Below, piece after piece: positions 13,351 through 21,388 of a DNA stretch of 21,411 bases; the stretch's first letter is position 1; the number at the start of each line of letters is the position of its first letter. The DNA is taken from NCBI GenBank assembly GCA_900542005.1, contig UQLW01000045.1, positions 1-21,411 on the forward strand, written 5' to 3'. This DNA is from an uncultured Eubacteriales bacterium (GTDB lineage: Bacteria > Bacillota > Clostridia > Christensenellales > UMGS416). The translations under genes and the position numbers were made by a program. The notes beneath the pieces were generated by a model. The model did not search any database. It was not told the DNA's origin and saw nothing but the letters and a program-made list of their open reading frames with translations.

Positions 13351-14709
13351 ATGCAGCAGACACGTGTGATGATCATGGCGGCCGGCGAGGGGAAGCGGAT
13401 GAAGTCCAGCCTTGCCAAGGTGCTGCACCAGGTGCATGGGCGGCCGATGATTGACTGGGTGCTGGATGCCGCCCGGACGGCCGACCCGCATCCTGTGGTG
13501 ATCGTGGGTCACGGGCGGGAGCAGCTGACCGGACGGCTTGCCGGTGTGGATATCGCGGTGCAGCAGGAGCAGAAGGGCACGGGCCACGCTGTGATGATGG
13601 CCAGGGATTTTATCCCCAGCCAGGGCTATGTGGTGGTGATGGCCGGGGACATGCCCCTGCTGAAGGGCGAAACCATCGCCCGGCTGGTAGAGGCTGCCCG
13701 GCAGGAGGGTGCGAAGGCCTGCGTGCTGACGGCGGTGCTGCCCGATGCGACGGGCTATGGACGGGTGATCCGCGACGAGGCGGGCCGGGTATGCTGCATT
13801 GTGGAGCACCGGGACGCCTCGGAGCAGCAGCGCCAGGTGCGGGAAATCAATACATCGGTCTACTGCTTTGACGCCCAAAGCCTGGCCTGGGGCCTGGAGC
13901 GGCTGGACAACCATAACGATCAGAAGGAATACTACCTGACCGATGTGATCGGCCTTCTGGCAAAGCAGGGGGAAAAGGTCACGGCCATGGTGGCTGACGC
14001 GGAGGAATCGGCCGGCGTCAACGACCGGGTGCAGCTGGCCCAGGCGGGCCGCGTGATGGGCCTGCGCATTGCCAGGGAGCACATGCTCAGGGGCGTCGAG
14101 CTGGTGGACCCGGAGCGCACCTATATTGAAAAGGATGTGGAGATCGGGCGGGATACGCTGATCTATCCGGATAACTACCTGCAGGCGGGTACGGTGATCG
14201 GCGAGGGCTGCGTGCTGTATCCCGGCAACCGCATGAGCCAGACCCGCATGGGCGACGGCTGCCGTGCCGAGGCCTCGGTCATGGAGCAGGCGCAGGTGGG
14301 AGCGGGCTGCCAGATCGGCCCCTTCGCCTATCTCAGGCCCGGTACCCAGGTGGGGCCAGGCTGCCGCATCGGAGATTTTGTGGAAATAAAAAATGCAAAT
14401 ATTGGGCATGATACCAAGGTATCCCACCTGAGCTATGTGGGGGACGCCGATGTGGGCAGCCACGTTAACGTGGGCTGCGGCACGGTGTTTGTCAACTATG
14501 ACGGACAGCGCAAGCAGCGCTCGCAGGTGGGCGATGGGGCCTTTATCGGCTGCAACAGCAACCTGGTGGCCCCGGTGACGGTGGGCGAGGGGGCCTATAC
14601 TGCGGCCGGCAGCACCATCACGGAGGATGTACCGGACGGGGCACTGGCGATCGCCCGCAGCCGGCAGGAAAATAAGCCGGGCTGGGTTCAGAAGCGGCGA
14701 AAGCAATAA
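13351..14709 (+). CDS. glmU: Bifunctional UDP-GlcNAc pyrophosphorylase / glucosamine-1-P N-acetyltransferase
   Basis: GlmU makes UDP-GlcNAc, the precursor of peptidoglycan, from glucosamine-1-phosphate, acetyl-CoA and UTP. The 452-residue protein has both domains. The N-terminal nucleotidyltransferase (1-about 230) carries AAGEGKRMKSS, KVLH, GTGHA (77-80) and GDMPLL. The C-terminal left-handed beta helix (about 255-435) has hexapeptide repeats, the catalytic His359 (KVSHLSY) and NYDG (382-385). The loop reads KRMKSSLAKVLH where many homologues have P before KVLH. ATG 13351 follows AAGGAG (13335-13340). The gene precedes prs, as in B. subtilis. An AT-rich patch lies at 14371-14400. Confidence 0.96.
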   Translation: MQQTRVMIMAAGEGKRMKSSLAKVLHQVHGRPMIDWVLDAARTADPHPVVIVGHGREQLTGRLAGVDIAVQQEQKGTGHAVMMARDFIPSQGYVVVMAGDMPLLKGETIARLVEAARQEGAKACVLTAVLPDATGYGRVIRDEAGRVCCIVEHRDASEQQRQVREINTSVYCFDAQSLAWGLERLDNHNDQKEYYLTDVIGLLAKQGEKVTAMVADAEESAGVNDRVQLAQAGRVMGLRIAREHMLRGVELVDPERTYIEKDVEIGRDTLIYPDNYLQAGTVIGEGCVLYPGNRMSQTRMGDGCRAEASVMEQAQVGAGCQIGPFAYLRPGTQVGPGCRIGDFVEIKNANIGHDTKVSHLSYVGDADVGSHVNVGCGTVFVNYDGQRKQRSQVGDGAFIGCNSNLVAPVTVGEGAYTAAGSTITEDVPDGALAIARSRQENKPGWVQKRRKQ

Positions 14710-14728
14710 CCGTTCCCTTAGGGAGCGG
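14710..14728. other. Short hairpin in the glmU-prs spacer
   Basis: CCGTTCCC and GGGAGCGG can pair over 8 bp with one T-G wobble around a TTA loop. It starts just after the glmU stop and ends 16 bases before the prs start. No T-run follows, so it should not stop transcription. A role in mRNA processing or stability is possible but unproven. Confidence 0.45.
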
Positions 14729-14744
14729 ATCAGGAGGAAAAAGG

Positions 14745-15743
14745 ATGCAGCAGGGGATCAAGCTCTTTGCGGGCAACGCCTCCCGCGCGCTGGCGGAGCG
14801 GATTGCCAACGTGCTGGGACTGGAACTGGGCGACTGCGAGGTAGGCCGGTTCAGCGACGGCGAAATATCGGTCAATATCCGGGAAACCATCCGGGGCATG
14901 GACGTGTTCCTGGTTCAGTCCACGTCCGACCCGGTCAACGACAGCCTGATGGAGCTTTTGATTCTGACCGACGCCTGCCGGCGGGCTTCGGCTGCCAGCG
15001 TAACGGCGGTGATCCCCTACTTTGGCTATGCCCGGCAGGACCGCAAGACAAAAGCCCGCGACCCGATCACGGCTAAGCTGGTTTCAGACCTGATCGCGGC
15101 CGCCGGCGTCGACCGCGTGCTGACGATGGATCTCCATGCGCCGCAGATCCAGGGCTTCTTCCACATCCCGGTGGATCATATCATGGGCGCGCCCATTCTG
15201 AGCGGATATTTTGCTTCAGAGGGCTTGGGCGGCGAGAACCTTGTGGTGGTATCGCCGGACCTGGGCAGCGTAACCCGCACCCGGAGCTTTGCCGCCCGGC
15301 TGGGCGCCTCCATGGCGATTATCGATAAACGGCGGCAGCGGGCCAACGTTTCCGAGGTCATGCATATTATCGGGGAGGTGGAGGGTAAGCGCTGCCTGCT
15401 GGTGGACGATATGGTCGATACGGCCGGAACGCTGTGCCATGCGGCTGATGCGCTGATACAGGCCGGCGCGGTGGAGGTGCGGGCCTGCGCCACCCACGGC
15501 GTGCTTTCCGGCCCGGCGGTCGAGCGGCTCTCGGCCTCGCCCCTTCAGGAGGTCGTGCTGCTGGATACCATAGCGCTGCCGGCCTGCAAGCGGCTCCCCA
15601 AGATCAAGGTGCTATCGGTGGAGCTGATCTTTGCAGAAGCCATCGAGCGGATCTACCGGCGCCAGCCGGTAAGCCCCCTGTTTGACGAGGCGCCGGTGGC
15701 GGTGCGGCCCATCGGTTACCAGGAGCGCATGGAGGCGCTGTAG
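14745..15743 (+). CDS. prs: Ribose-phosphate pyrophosphokinase (PRPP synthetase)
   Basis: Prs converts ribose-5-phosphate and ATP to PRPP for purine, pyrimidine, NAD, His and Trp synthesis. The 332 residues carry the GRFSDGE block, the ATP/Mg loop PYFGYARQDRK (91-101), MDLHAPQIQGFF with the metal-binding histidine, SPDLGSVTR, and the PRPP-binding loop LVDDMVDTAGTL (219-230). ATG 14745 is preceded by GGAGG at 14732-14736. The protein exceeds the usual 310-320 residues because of an Ala/Pro- and charge-rich tail after about residue 310. It is co-transcribed with glmU, so two routes that draw on sugar phosphates share control. Confidence 0.95.
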   Translation: MQQGIKLFAGNASRALAERIANVLGLELGDCEVGRFSDGEISVNIRETIRGMDVFLVQSTSDPVNDSLMELLILTDACRRASAASVTAVIPYFGYARQDRKTKARDPITAKLVSDLIAAAGVDRVLTMDLHAPQIQGFFHIPVDHIMGAPILSGYFASEGLGGENLVVVSPDLGSVTRTRSFAARLGASMAIIDKRRQRANVSEVMHIIGEVEGKRCLLVDDMVDTAGTLCHAADALIQAGAVEVRACATHGVLSGPAVERLSASPLQEVVLLDTIALPACKRLPKIKVLSVELIFAEAIERIYRRQPVSPLFDEAPVAVRPIGYQERMEAL

Positions 15744-15767
15744 CGTCAGACCATCCATACAGTTTCC

Positions 15768-15805
15768 AACGAGCCCGGATGCATGCTTGCATCCGGGCTC
15801 GTTTT
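15768..15805 (+). terminator. Strong terminator of glmU-prs
   Basis: A perfect 16-bp stem (15768-15783 with 15788-15803) closes on a TGCT tetraloop, with a short T-run (15802-15805) at the 3' side. It lies 25 bases past the prs stop. The stem is unusually long and the T-run short. Confidence 0.88.
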
Positions 15806-15815
15806 CCGATAAAAT
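15787..15815 (+). promoter_or_regulatory. Possible pth-mfd promoter nested in the prs terminator
   Basis: TTGCAT (15787-15792), a 17-base spacer and TAAAAT (15810-15815) could form a weak promoter. Its -35 lies in the terminator loop and 3' arm, and its -10 just beyond the T-run. The only other space for a pth promoter is the remaining 70 bases, where I see no better candidate. The -35 matches only 3 of 6 bases. Confidence 0.4.
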
Positions 15816-15839
15816 AATAGCGTTCATCACATAACTGCC

Positions 15840-15866
15840 GGGGGGATTGGAGAATCCCCCCTCTTT
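15840..15866 (+). terminator. Hairpin with short T-rich tail in the pth leader, attenuator-like
   Basis: GGGGGGATT (15840-15848) pairs perfectly with AATCCCCCC (15853-15861) around a GGAG loop and is followed by TCTTT. It lies 19 bases before the pth start and only 34 bases beyond the prs terminator. It could be a weak second terminator or an attenuator controlling entry into pth-mfd. Confidence 0.55.
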
Positions 15867-15884
15867 GCATGAAAGGATTACGCC

Positions 15885-16454
15885 ATGTATATGATCGTCG
15901 GCCTGGGGAATCCGGGCAGGGAATATGCCCAAACCCGCCATAATATGGGCTTCTTGACGCTGGAGGTGCTGGCCGCGCGCTGGCAGATCCCCATTACGGT
16001 CAAGGGCTTCCAGGGGCTATATGGCAAGGGGCTGGCCGAAGGGCAAAAGGTGATGCTGGTGGCCCCGCAGACCTATATGAATGCCTCGGGCGAATGCGTG
16101 GGCGCCATGGCCCGGTATTTTGACGTGCCTCTGGATCATATCCTGGTGATCTACGACGATATCGACCTGCCGGTTGGCCGGCTCCGGGTGCGCCAGGCGG
16201 GCTCGGCAGGGACCCATAACGGCATGAAGTCATTGATCGCCCATCTGGGCGGCGGGAGCTTCCCGCGTATCCGCGTGGGCGTGGGGAAGCCGGAGCCCGG
16301 GATGCCCCTGGCGGACTATGTGCTGGGCGTACCGCCCAAGACAGAGCGGGCGGCGCTGGAGCCGGCCATACAGGCGGCGGCCGCCGCCGCCGCGGCGATC
16401 CTCCGGGGTAGCATGGAGGAAGCGATGCGGTTTGCCAACACGTTCCAAGGATAG
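15885..16454 (+). CDS. pth: Peptidyl-tRNA hydrolase
   Basis: Pth releases tRNA from peptidyl-tRNA that has dropped off ribosomes. The 189-residue protein shows VGLGNPG near the N-terminus, the catalytic His19 in TRHNMGF, PQTYMNASGE, the YDDIDLP aspartate, and GSAGTHNGMKS, where many homologues have GGHNG. An alanine run occurs near residues 164-171, encoded by a GC-only stretch. ATG 15885 follows AAGGA (15873-15877). The glmU-prs-pth-mfd order is conserved in Bacillota (spoVC is the B. subtilis pth). It lies 14 bases before mfd and is probably co-transcribed with it. Confidence 0.96.
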   Translation: MYMIVGLGNPGREYAQTRHNMGFLTLEVLAARWQIPITVKGFQGLYGKGLAEGQKVMLVAPQTYMNASGECVGAMARYFDVPLDHILVIYDDIDLPVGRLRVRQAGSAGTHNGMKSLIAHLGGGSFPRIRVGVGKPEPGMPLADYVLGVPPKTERAALEPAIQAAAAAAAAILRGSMEEAMRFANTFQG

Positions 16455-16468
16455 GGAGGGAGCGCAGG

Positions 16469-19400
16469 ATGCATTATGAACAGGCCCTGATGGGCCCGCT
16501 GTACAGCTCGGCCGGCTGGCAGCAGATGGAGCGGGCGGTACAGGAAGGGCAGACGCCCTGCGCCGTGCTGGGCCCCTCTGAGGGGATGAAGAGCCACCTG
16601 GCCGCGGCGCTTATGCTTCGGGGCCATGGTCCGGTCCTTGTGATCACGCCCTCGGATGAGGCTGCGGCCCGCATCTGCGAGGATATGGAGGCGATGGGCG
16701 GCATACGGGCGATGGCGTTCCCTGCGCGGCCTTCGACCCTTTACCGGGCCGAGGCCGTGTCCCGGGAAATGGAGGCGCGCCGTATTGGCGTGCTGGGCGC
16801 GCTGCTGGCAGGCCAGGTGGACGTGCTGTGCGCCCCTTCCGATGCGCTATGCCAGCCGCTGCCGCCGGTCGCGGCCTTCCGCCAGGCGATGTTCACCCTC
16901 CAGGCAGGTCAGCGCATTGCCGTGGAGACGCTATGCGTGAAGCTGGTCAACGCCGGATACGCCCGGGAGGAGCGGGTGGAGGGCGCGGGCCAGTTTGCAG
17001 CGCGGGGCGGTATCGTGGATATTTTCCCCGTAGGGTCGGAGCATCCTGTGCGTGTGGAGTTCTTCGATGATGAGATCGACGCGCTGCGGAGCTTTGATGT
17101 GATGAACCAGCGCTCCATCGAGGCGCTTTCCGAGGCGCGGGTGCTGCCGGCCGGGGAGTGCCCCATTGACGATGGGGCCATGGAGTATGGGCTTAACCAC
17201 CTGCGCAAGCAGGTGGCGGAGGGCGTACGCCGGCTGAAGCGGGTATCGCGGACGGCAGAGGGCCGGCGGCATGAGGACACGCTCCAAAGCGTGGCGCTTT
17301 TGACCGGAGCCCGGGAGCAGCAGCCCTGGGAGCGCCTGACGGAGCGGCTGGCCCAGTGGGAGCAAAAGCTGGCGCTGCAGGGGCGCTTTGAGGGCATGGA
17401 GAACCTTATCCCCTGCTTTTATCCGCAGACAGTGGGGCTGGCGGACTACTTCCAGCCGGGCTGCGTGGTGCTTGACGAGCCGCAGCGGGCGAAGGAGCGG
17501 GTGGACAACGCGCTGATGGAATACCAGCGATCCTATGAGGACGCCATGGCCTCGGGGAACGCCCTGCCGGTCCAGGCGCAGCTTATGCGGGATTTTGACG
17601 GGATCCTGGAATCCTGCGCCGGGGCGCCGCTTCTGTGCTTTCAGACGCTGCCCACGGCCCAGCTGGCGGTACAGCCCGTGAAGGTGGTACGGCTGGAGGG
17701 GCGCGGTATGCATACCCTGCGGGGGCAATTCGATATGCTGCGGGGCGACCTTTCCCGATGGCGGCAGACGGGCTGCCGGGTGGCGCTGCTGGCGGGCAGC
17801 CTGCATCGGGCCCAGCGGCTTCAGGCTACCCTGGTAGATTTCGATATCTTCGCCTCAGTGCTGGAAAAGGACCGGGAGCTGGACCCCGGCGAGACGGTGA
17901 TCCTGCCCATGAGCCTGCATCAGGGCTTTGAATACAGCCAATGCCCGCTGGCCGTGATCTCCGAGCGGGAGCTTTTTGGCGCCTCGCGTTCGGCCAAGCC
18001 TGTGCGCCGGCGGCGGAATACCGGCAACGTGCTGGATATTTTTACCGATCTATCCGTGGGCGATTATGTGGTGCACGAGGTGCACGGCATCGGGCGCTTC
18101 GATGGGATTGTCAAGCTGACGGCCGACGGTGTCACGCGGGATTATATCAAAATCAGCTATCGCGGCGAGGACGCGCTGTATGTGCCCACCGAGCAGATGG
18201 ACCGGGTGCAGAAATACATCGGCACAGAGGGAAAGGAGCCTGCGCTTAACCGGCTGGGCGGCAGCGAATGGCGCAACGCCAAGGGGCGGGTCAGCAAGCA
18301 TATCCAGGATATGGCCGACGAGCTGCTGGCGCTATACGCCAAGCGCCAGGCGGTCAAGGGCCACGCCTTTGGGCCCGATACGCCCTGGCAGCGGGAGATG
18401 GAGGAGAACTTCCCTTATGAGGAGACGCCGGACCAGCTCAAGGCGATTGAGGAGATTAAGGAGGATATGGAGTCGCCGCAGGCGATGGACCGGCTGCTGT
18501 GCGGCGACGTGGGCTATGGCAAGACGGAGGTTGCCCTGCGGGCAGCCTTTAAGGCCGTCATGGACGGCAAGCAGGTGGCCTTTCTGGCGCCGACCACGGT
18601 TCTGGCCCACCAGCATTACGCCACCATGCTCAAGCGGTTCGAGGGCTTCAGCGTCAACGTGGACGTCATCTCACGGTTCCGCACGCCCCATGAGGTCAAG
18701 CAGGCGCTGGCCCGCCTGGCTACGGGCAAGACCGATGTGATCGCCGGCACCCACCGGCTGCTGAGCAAGGATGTGATCTTTAAGGATCTGGGGCTTCTGA
18801 TCGTGGACGAGGAGCAGCGCTTCGGCGTAGCCCAAAAGGAGAAGATCAAGCAGCTGAAGAACTCGGTGGACGTGCTGACGCTGACGGCTACGCCCATCCC
18901 GCGGACCCTGCATATGTCCATGGTGGGCATTCGGGATATTTCCGTGCTGGATACCCCGCCGGAGGAGCGCTATCCGGTTCAGACGATGGTCATGGAATAT
19001 GACGAGGGGCTGATACGGGACGCGATCTACCGGGAGGTAGGCCGGGGCGGGCAGGTATATTTCCTGTATAACCGGGTGGAGTCCATCGACCATATGCACC
19101 GGCGGCTGCAGGCGCTGACGCCCGGCGTCAGGATCGCGGTAGGCCATGGGCAGATGGCCGAGCATGAGCTGGAAAAGGTGATGATGCAGTTCATGCAGGG
19201 CGAGTTTGACGTGCTGCTGTGCACCACCATCATTGAATCGGGGCTGGATATTCCCGCGGCCAATACCCTGATCGTGTATGAGGCGGATCGGTTTGGCCTG
19301 GCCCAGCTTTACCAGCTGCGGGGGCGCGTGGGGCGGTCCAACCGCTTGGCCTATGCCTACTTTACCTATCAGCGGGAAAAGGTGCTTTCCGAGGTGGCAG

Positions 19401-20065
19401 AGAAGCGCCTGACCGCCATTCGGGAGTTCACCGAGTTCGGCAGCGGCTTCCGGGTGGCGATGCGGGATCTGGAGATCCGGGGCGCGGGTAACCTGCTGGG
19501 CGCCCAGCAAAGCGGCCATATGGCGTCGGTGGGCTATGGGCTGTATTGCAAGATGATAGAGGAGACGGTGGCGCGCCTGCGGGGCGAGGTGGATGAGGCG
19601 GCGGTGGATCCGGTGCTGGATGTCAAGGTGGACGCCTACCTGCCTGACGGCTATGTGCCCGACAGCAGCGACCGCCTGGAGCTTTACCGCCGCATTGCCC
19701 AGGTGCGCAGCGGCGAGGAGCGGGAGGATGTGCTGGATGAGCTCATCGACCGCTTTGGGGAGCCGCCGGCGCCGGTCCTCCGGCTGCTGGATGTGGCCCA
19801 GCTGCGCAGCAGCTGTATGCACGCGGGGATTGATTCCATACGGCAGGACGGCTTTACCTGCTTCATCCGGTTTATTCCCGCCGCCCCCATCGACGGGGTG
19901 AAGCTTTTTGCCCTCCTGACCGGCTGGGACGGCAAGCTGGCGCTGACAGCCAAAGAGCCGCCCACGCTGCGGCTGATCCTGCCCCGCGACGAAAAAAAGC
20001 CGGTGCTGGAGCTGCTGCTGGGGCTGGCGGAGCAGCTGGCAGCCTGCAGGCGCCAGGAAAATTAA
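16469..20065 (+). CDS. mfd: Transcription-repair coupling factor Mfd
   Basis: Mfd removes RNA polymerase stalled at DNA damage and recruits UvrA to the site. The 1198-residue protein is full length. The N-terminal third is UvrB-like. A CarD-type RNA-polymerase-interacting domain starts at about residue 530 (VGDYVVHEVHGIGRF). The RecG-like translocase follows, with Walker A GDVGYGKTE (679-687), DEEQRFG (780-786), TATPIPRT (about 804-812), and QLRGRVGRSN (about 948). The C-terminal TRCF domain comes last. ATG 16469 follows GGGAGGG (16454-16460). No frameshift is seen in 3.6 kb. It is the last gene before a new promoter, and I see no clear terminator right after its stop. Confidence 0.97.
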   Translation: MHYEQALMGPLYSSAGWQQMERAVQEGQTPCAVLGPSEGMKSHLAAALMLRGHGPVLVITPSDEAAARICEDMEAMGGIRAMAFPARPSTLYRAEAVSREMEARRIGVLGALLAGQVDVLCAPSDALCQPLPPVAAFRQAMFTLQAGQRIAVETLCVKLVNAGYAREERVEGAGQFAARGGIVDIFPVGSEHPVRVEFFDDEIDALRSFDVMNQRSIEALSEARVLPAGECPIDDGAMEYGLNHLRKQVAEGVRRLKRVSRTAEGRRHEDTLQSVALLTGAREQQPWERLTERLAQWEQKLALQGRFEGMENLIPCFYPQTVGLADYFQPGCVVLDEPQRAKERVDNALMEYQRSYEDAMASGNALPVQAQLMRDFDGILESCAGAPLLCFQTLPTAQLAVQPVKVVRLEGRGMHTLRGQFDMLRGDLSRWRQTGCRVALLAGSLHRAQRLQATLVDFDIFASVLEKDRELDPGETVILPMSLHQGFEYSQCPLAVISERELFGASRSAKPVRRRRNTGNVLDIFTDLSVGDYVVHEVHGIGRFDGIVKLTADGVTRDYIKISYRGEDALYVPTEQMDRVQKYIGTEGKEPALNRLGGSEWRNAKGRVSKHIQDMADELLALYAKRQAVKGHAFGPDTPWQREMEENFPYEETPDQLKAIEEIKEDMESPQAMDRLLCGDVGYGKTEVALRAAFKAVMDGKQVAFLAPTTVLAHQHYATMLKRFEGFSVNVDVISRFRTPHEVKQALARLATGKTDVIAGTHRLLSKDVIFKDLGLLIVDEEQRFGVAQKEKIKQLKNSVDVLTLTATPIPRTLHMSMVGIRDISVLDTPPEERYPVQTMVMEYDEGLIRDAIYREVGRGGQVYFLYNRVESIDHMHRRLQALTPGVRIAVGHGQMAEHELEKVMMQFMQGEFDVLLCTTIIESGLDIPAANTLIVYEADRFGLAQLYQLRGRVGRSNRLAYAYFTYQREKVLSEVAEKRLTAIREFTEFGSGFRVAMRDLEIRGAGNLLGAQQSGHMASVGYGLYCKMIEETVARLRGEVDEAAVDPVLDVKVDAYLPDGYVPDSSDRLELYRRIAQVRSGEEREDVLDELIDRFGEPPAPVLRLLDVAQLRSSCMHAGIDSIRQDGFTCFIRFIPAAPIDGVKLFALLTGWDGKLALTAKEPPTLRLILPRDEKKPVLELLLGLAEQLAACRRQEN

Positions 20066-20082
20066 GAAATTCACAAATTGTT

Positions 20083-20112
20083 TTGAAAAAGGCATGGGCT
20101 TTCTGGTATAAT
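20083..20112 (+). promoter_or_regulatory. Promoter of the lipoprotein foldase gene
   Basis: TTGAAA (20083-20088), an 18-base spacer and an extended -10 TGG-TATAAT (20104-20112) form a strong promoter 53 bases before the start codon. Inverted-repeat arms flank the -10. Confidence 0.85.
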
Positions 20113-20127
20113 AGGGTACATGCCTTT
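20088..20127. promoter_or_regulatory. 9-bp inverted repeat straddling the -10, candidate operator
   Basis: AAAGGCATG (20088-20096) and CATGCCTTT (20119-20127) are perfect inverted copies separated by 22 bases. The left arm lies between the -35 and -10, and the right arm at the predicted start site. Centre-to-centre spacing is 31 bp, about three helical turns. No known operator (CIRCE, CtsR) is matched. In read-through mfd RNA the same arms could also form a 9-bp stem, but no T-run follows. Confidence 0.5.
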
Positions 20128-20164
20128 GGGCAAAGAGGAATAGCGAAAGGACGAGACGAGAAGC

Positions 20165-21388
20165 ATGAGAAGAGGTTTTTCCATTTTGGCCCTAGCCTTG
20201 GCGCTGCTGCTGGCGATGACCGGCTGCTCCATGGTAGAGCTCAATGAGGAGCGCGATGGCCAGACGGTCGTGGCCGTGGTCGGCGGCGAGGAGATATACA
20301 AAAAGGATTTCAAGGAAACGCTGAACCGCACGCTGATGCAGAGCGGGATCGACCCGGAAAGCACGGATTCAGGCGTGGCCGAATATGTTTCCTATATTTC
20401 CACCACAACCCTGAACGCCCTGGTGAACCAGAAGATCATGTTGATAAAGGCCAAGGAAATGGGCCTGGACACGCTGACCGAGGAGGAGCAGGCTACGGTG
20501 CAGGCCTCCTATGACGACACCATTGCGACGCTGAAGGAATCGGCCGAGGCGACGATCACCCAGCAGAATACCGATAACAACGTCACCATGTCCGAAGCCG
20601 AGTTCAACACGGCAGTGGACAAGGAGATTGACGCCGCCTTTGAGGCGATGTACTTTACCCGGGAAAGCTATATGGATTATCTCGAGCTATACGCGATTAT
20701 GGACAAGGTGCAGGATAAGGTCACCGAGGGGCTGGCGCCCACCGAGGAGCAGATCCAGACCGCCTACGATGAGAAGGTTGCCGCAGCCAAGGAGGATTAC
20801 GAGGAAACGCCGAAGAACTATGAATCCGCCTTTGTCAACGGCAGCGTGATTTACTATGTGCCCGACGGCGTGCGGGTCGTGCAGCACATCCTGATTGGCC
20901 TGACAGACGAGCAGCAAAAGGAGCTGAGCACCCTGCGCAGCGAGGACAAGAACGACGAGGCGGACGCCAAGCGCGAGGAATACCTGGCGACCATCAAGGC
21001 GGAGGCCGACGAGGTGCTGGGCAAGATCAGCGCCGACCACGCCAATTTCCTGGACGTGATGAAGGAAAACAGCGATGATACCGCATCAGCCGACGGGATG
21101 GAGTTTGCCGTGGCGCCCGGAGGTGGCTACTATGCCGAGGACTTCATGAATGCGGCGCTGGCCATGAAGGAGGTCGGCGAGATGAGCGGCCTTGTTGCCA
21201 GCGATTTTGGCTACCATATTATGCTGTGCACGCAGATCCCCACCTCCGGCGCAGTGCCGCTGGGCGATGTGAAGGATTCCATCAGCGAGCAGCTTCTCTC
21301 GGAAATGCAGACAGAGAAGCTGACGGAAACGCTGGCCACCTGGACGGAGGAGCTTTCCGTCAAGACCTATACCGACCGGCTGTCGTAG
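20165..21388 (+). CDS. Lipoprotein peptidyl-prolyl isomerase / foldase (SurA/PrsA/PpiC type)
   Basis: The 407-residue protein is probably an exported, membrane-anchored foldase. Residues 1-20 form a signal peptide (RR, then a Leu/Ala-rich core) ending in a lipobox-like AMTGC with Cys21 as lipidation site; Met at -3 is unusual. A SurA_N-like region (about 35-200) is helical and rich in Glu/Thr/Lys. A parvulin domain begins at about residue 238 (VVQHILIGL) and ends with FGYHIMLC. A charged insert of about 25 residues follows the first strand, longer than in standard parvulins. The start has only a weak Shine-Dalgarno sequence (AAAGGA, 20146-20151). It follows mfd but has its own promoter. It could equally be named PrsA-like. 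Confidence 0.88.
   Translation: MRRGFSILALALALLLAMTGCSMVELNEERDGQTVVAVVGGEEIYKKDFKETLNRTLMQSGIDPESTDSGVAEYVSYISTTTLNALVNQKIMLIKAKEMGLDTLTEEEQATVQASYDDTIATLKESAEATITQQNTDNNVTMSEAEFNTAVDKEIDAAFEAMYFTRESYMDYLELYAIMDKVQDKVTEGLAPTEEQIQTAYDEKVAAAKEDYEETPKNYESAFVNGSVIYYVPDGVRVVQHILIGLTDEQQKELSTLRSEDKNDEADAKREEYLATIKAEADEVLGKISADHANFLDVMKENSDDTASADGMEFAVAPGGGYYAEDFMNAALAMKEVGEMSGLVASDFGYHIMLCTQIPTSGAVPLGDVKDSISEQLLSEMQTEKLTETLATWTEELSVKTYTDRLS

Noticed and set aside
13342..14706. 454-codon open frame spanning glmU on the minus strand
   Set aside because: It is a shadow of glmU; the predicted protein is rich in His/Gly/Ala without motifs.
16374..16400. GC-only tract in pth that is self-complementary (GGCGGCGGCCGCCGCC)
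   Set aside because: It simply encodes the alanine run near the Pth C-terminus. A hairpin is possible, but the coding explanation is enough.
18671..20095. 474-codon open frame opposite mfd
   Set aside because: Antisense shadow of the strongly conserved Mfd translocase and C-terminal domains.
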